From Gp6-AA40 sp050742535 (GTDB taxonomy: Bacteria > Acidobacteriota > Vicinamibacteria > Vicinamibacterales > UBA2999), in contig JBOGIQ010000136.1 of assembly GCA_050742535.1 (NCBI GenBank), positions 1-14,263 on the forward strand: a DNA stretch of 14,263 bases, in the 5' to 3' direction. This document shows positions 14,208 to 14,263 of this stretch, piece by piece. The notes under the pieces were generated by a model that was not told the DNA's origin, searched no databases, and saw only the letters and a list, made by a program, of their open reading frames with translations. A program made the position numbers and the translations under genes. The stretch's first letter is position 1, and every line of letters begins with the position of its first letter.

Positions 14208-14263
14208 CTAGCGCAGCAGCGCCTTGCCCGACGGCGCATTGGAGCCGTGCACCATCTGGTGAC
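14208..14263 (-). CDS. 3' end of a multiheme cytochrome c gene (MtrA/DmsE-like), cut by the window edge
   Basis: Only the last 17 complete codons before TAG (14208-14210) are visible: HQMVHGSNAPSGKALLR. The two bases before them (GT) fit a TGT cysteine, giving the end of a CxxCH heme site. The pattern VHGSNxPxG...R after the last heme resembles the C-terminus of decaheme MtrA/DmsE-family cytochromes. Position supports this: it lies 8 bases upstream of the MtrB-like gene on the same strand, the usual order in porin-cytochrome operons. Heme number and full length are outside the window. Confidence 0.7.
   Translation of the reverse strand, partial: HQMVHGSNAPSGKALLR

Noticed and set aside
1..14263. 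tRNA, rRNA, insertion sequence, phage or defence genes
   Set aside because: I saw no transposase, integrase, nuclease-type defence protein or structured RNA gene in any frame; all sizeable genes have other clear assignments.

Overview
The window is GC-rich bacterial chromosome with short intergenic gaps. It carries 12 complete protein genes, the 3' end of a thirteenth, and three blocks of non-coding repeat DNA. Gene content (Tat-exported FG-GAP/ASPIC protein, NrfD-type membrane complex, MtrB/PioB-type porin, many c-type hemes) and the style of the intergenic repeats remind me of soil Acidobacteriota, possibly Vicinamibacteria. That is inference from gene types and memory; no marker gene is present to prove it.

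Layout, left to right. 1-654 is a non-coding mosaic of short hairpin-forming repeats whose orientation flips near position 210. Next comes a leftward three-gene operon (4306 to 655) in which each gene overlaps the next by 4 bases: a NarX-like sensor kinase, a NarL/FixJ response regulator, and a secreted FG-GAP/ASPIC-UnbV protein. Divergent from it is a Tat-exported sulfite-oxidase-fold molybdoenzyme (4398-5573). A roughly 165-base inverted-repeat block separates this from a convergent one-heme cytochrome c lipoprotein (5742-6284). Divergent from that lipoprotein runs a probable two-gene unit: a fused extradiol dioxygenase of the gallate dioxygenase type (6542-7843) and a tandem-domain universal stress protein (7850-8734). 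A DUF2383/PA2169-type four-helix protein (8738-9172) converges on the stress protein with only 3 bases between stop codons.

The right third is about electron transfer. A rightward operon (9366-11779) encodes a membrane-anchored tetraheme cytochrome c, a Tat-exported protein with four [4Fe-4S] motifs, and an NrfD-type quinone-interacting membrane protein. It converges on a leftward pair (14199 to 11812): an MtrB/PioB-type outer-membrane beta-barrel preceded by the last codons of a multiheme cytochrome whose C-terminus looks like the MtrA/DmsE family. Together these could carry electrons between the quinone pool, the periplasm and the cell exterior, i.e. a porin-cytochrome conduit with its own inner-membrane quinol module. 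The direction of flow and the external partner cannot be read from the sequence.

The most notable points are the flipped hairpin mosaic next to the FG-GAP gene, the pairing of an NrfD module with an MtrAB-type conduit, the translational coupling of a two-component system to a secreted FG-GAP protein, and a sulfite-oxidase-like enzyme that lacks the usual substrate-pocket arginine.
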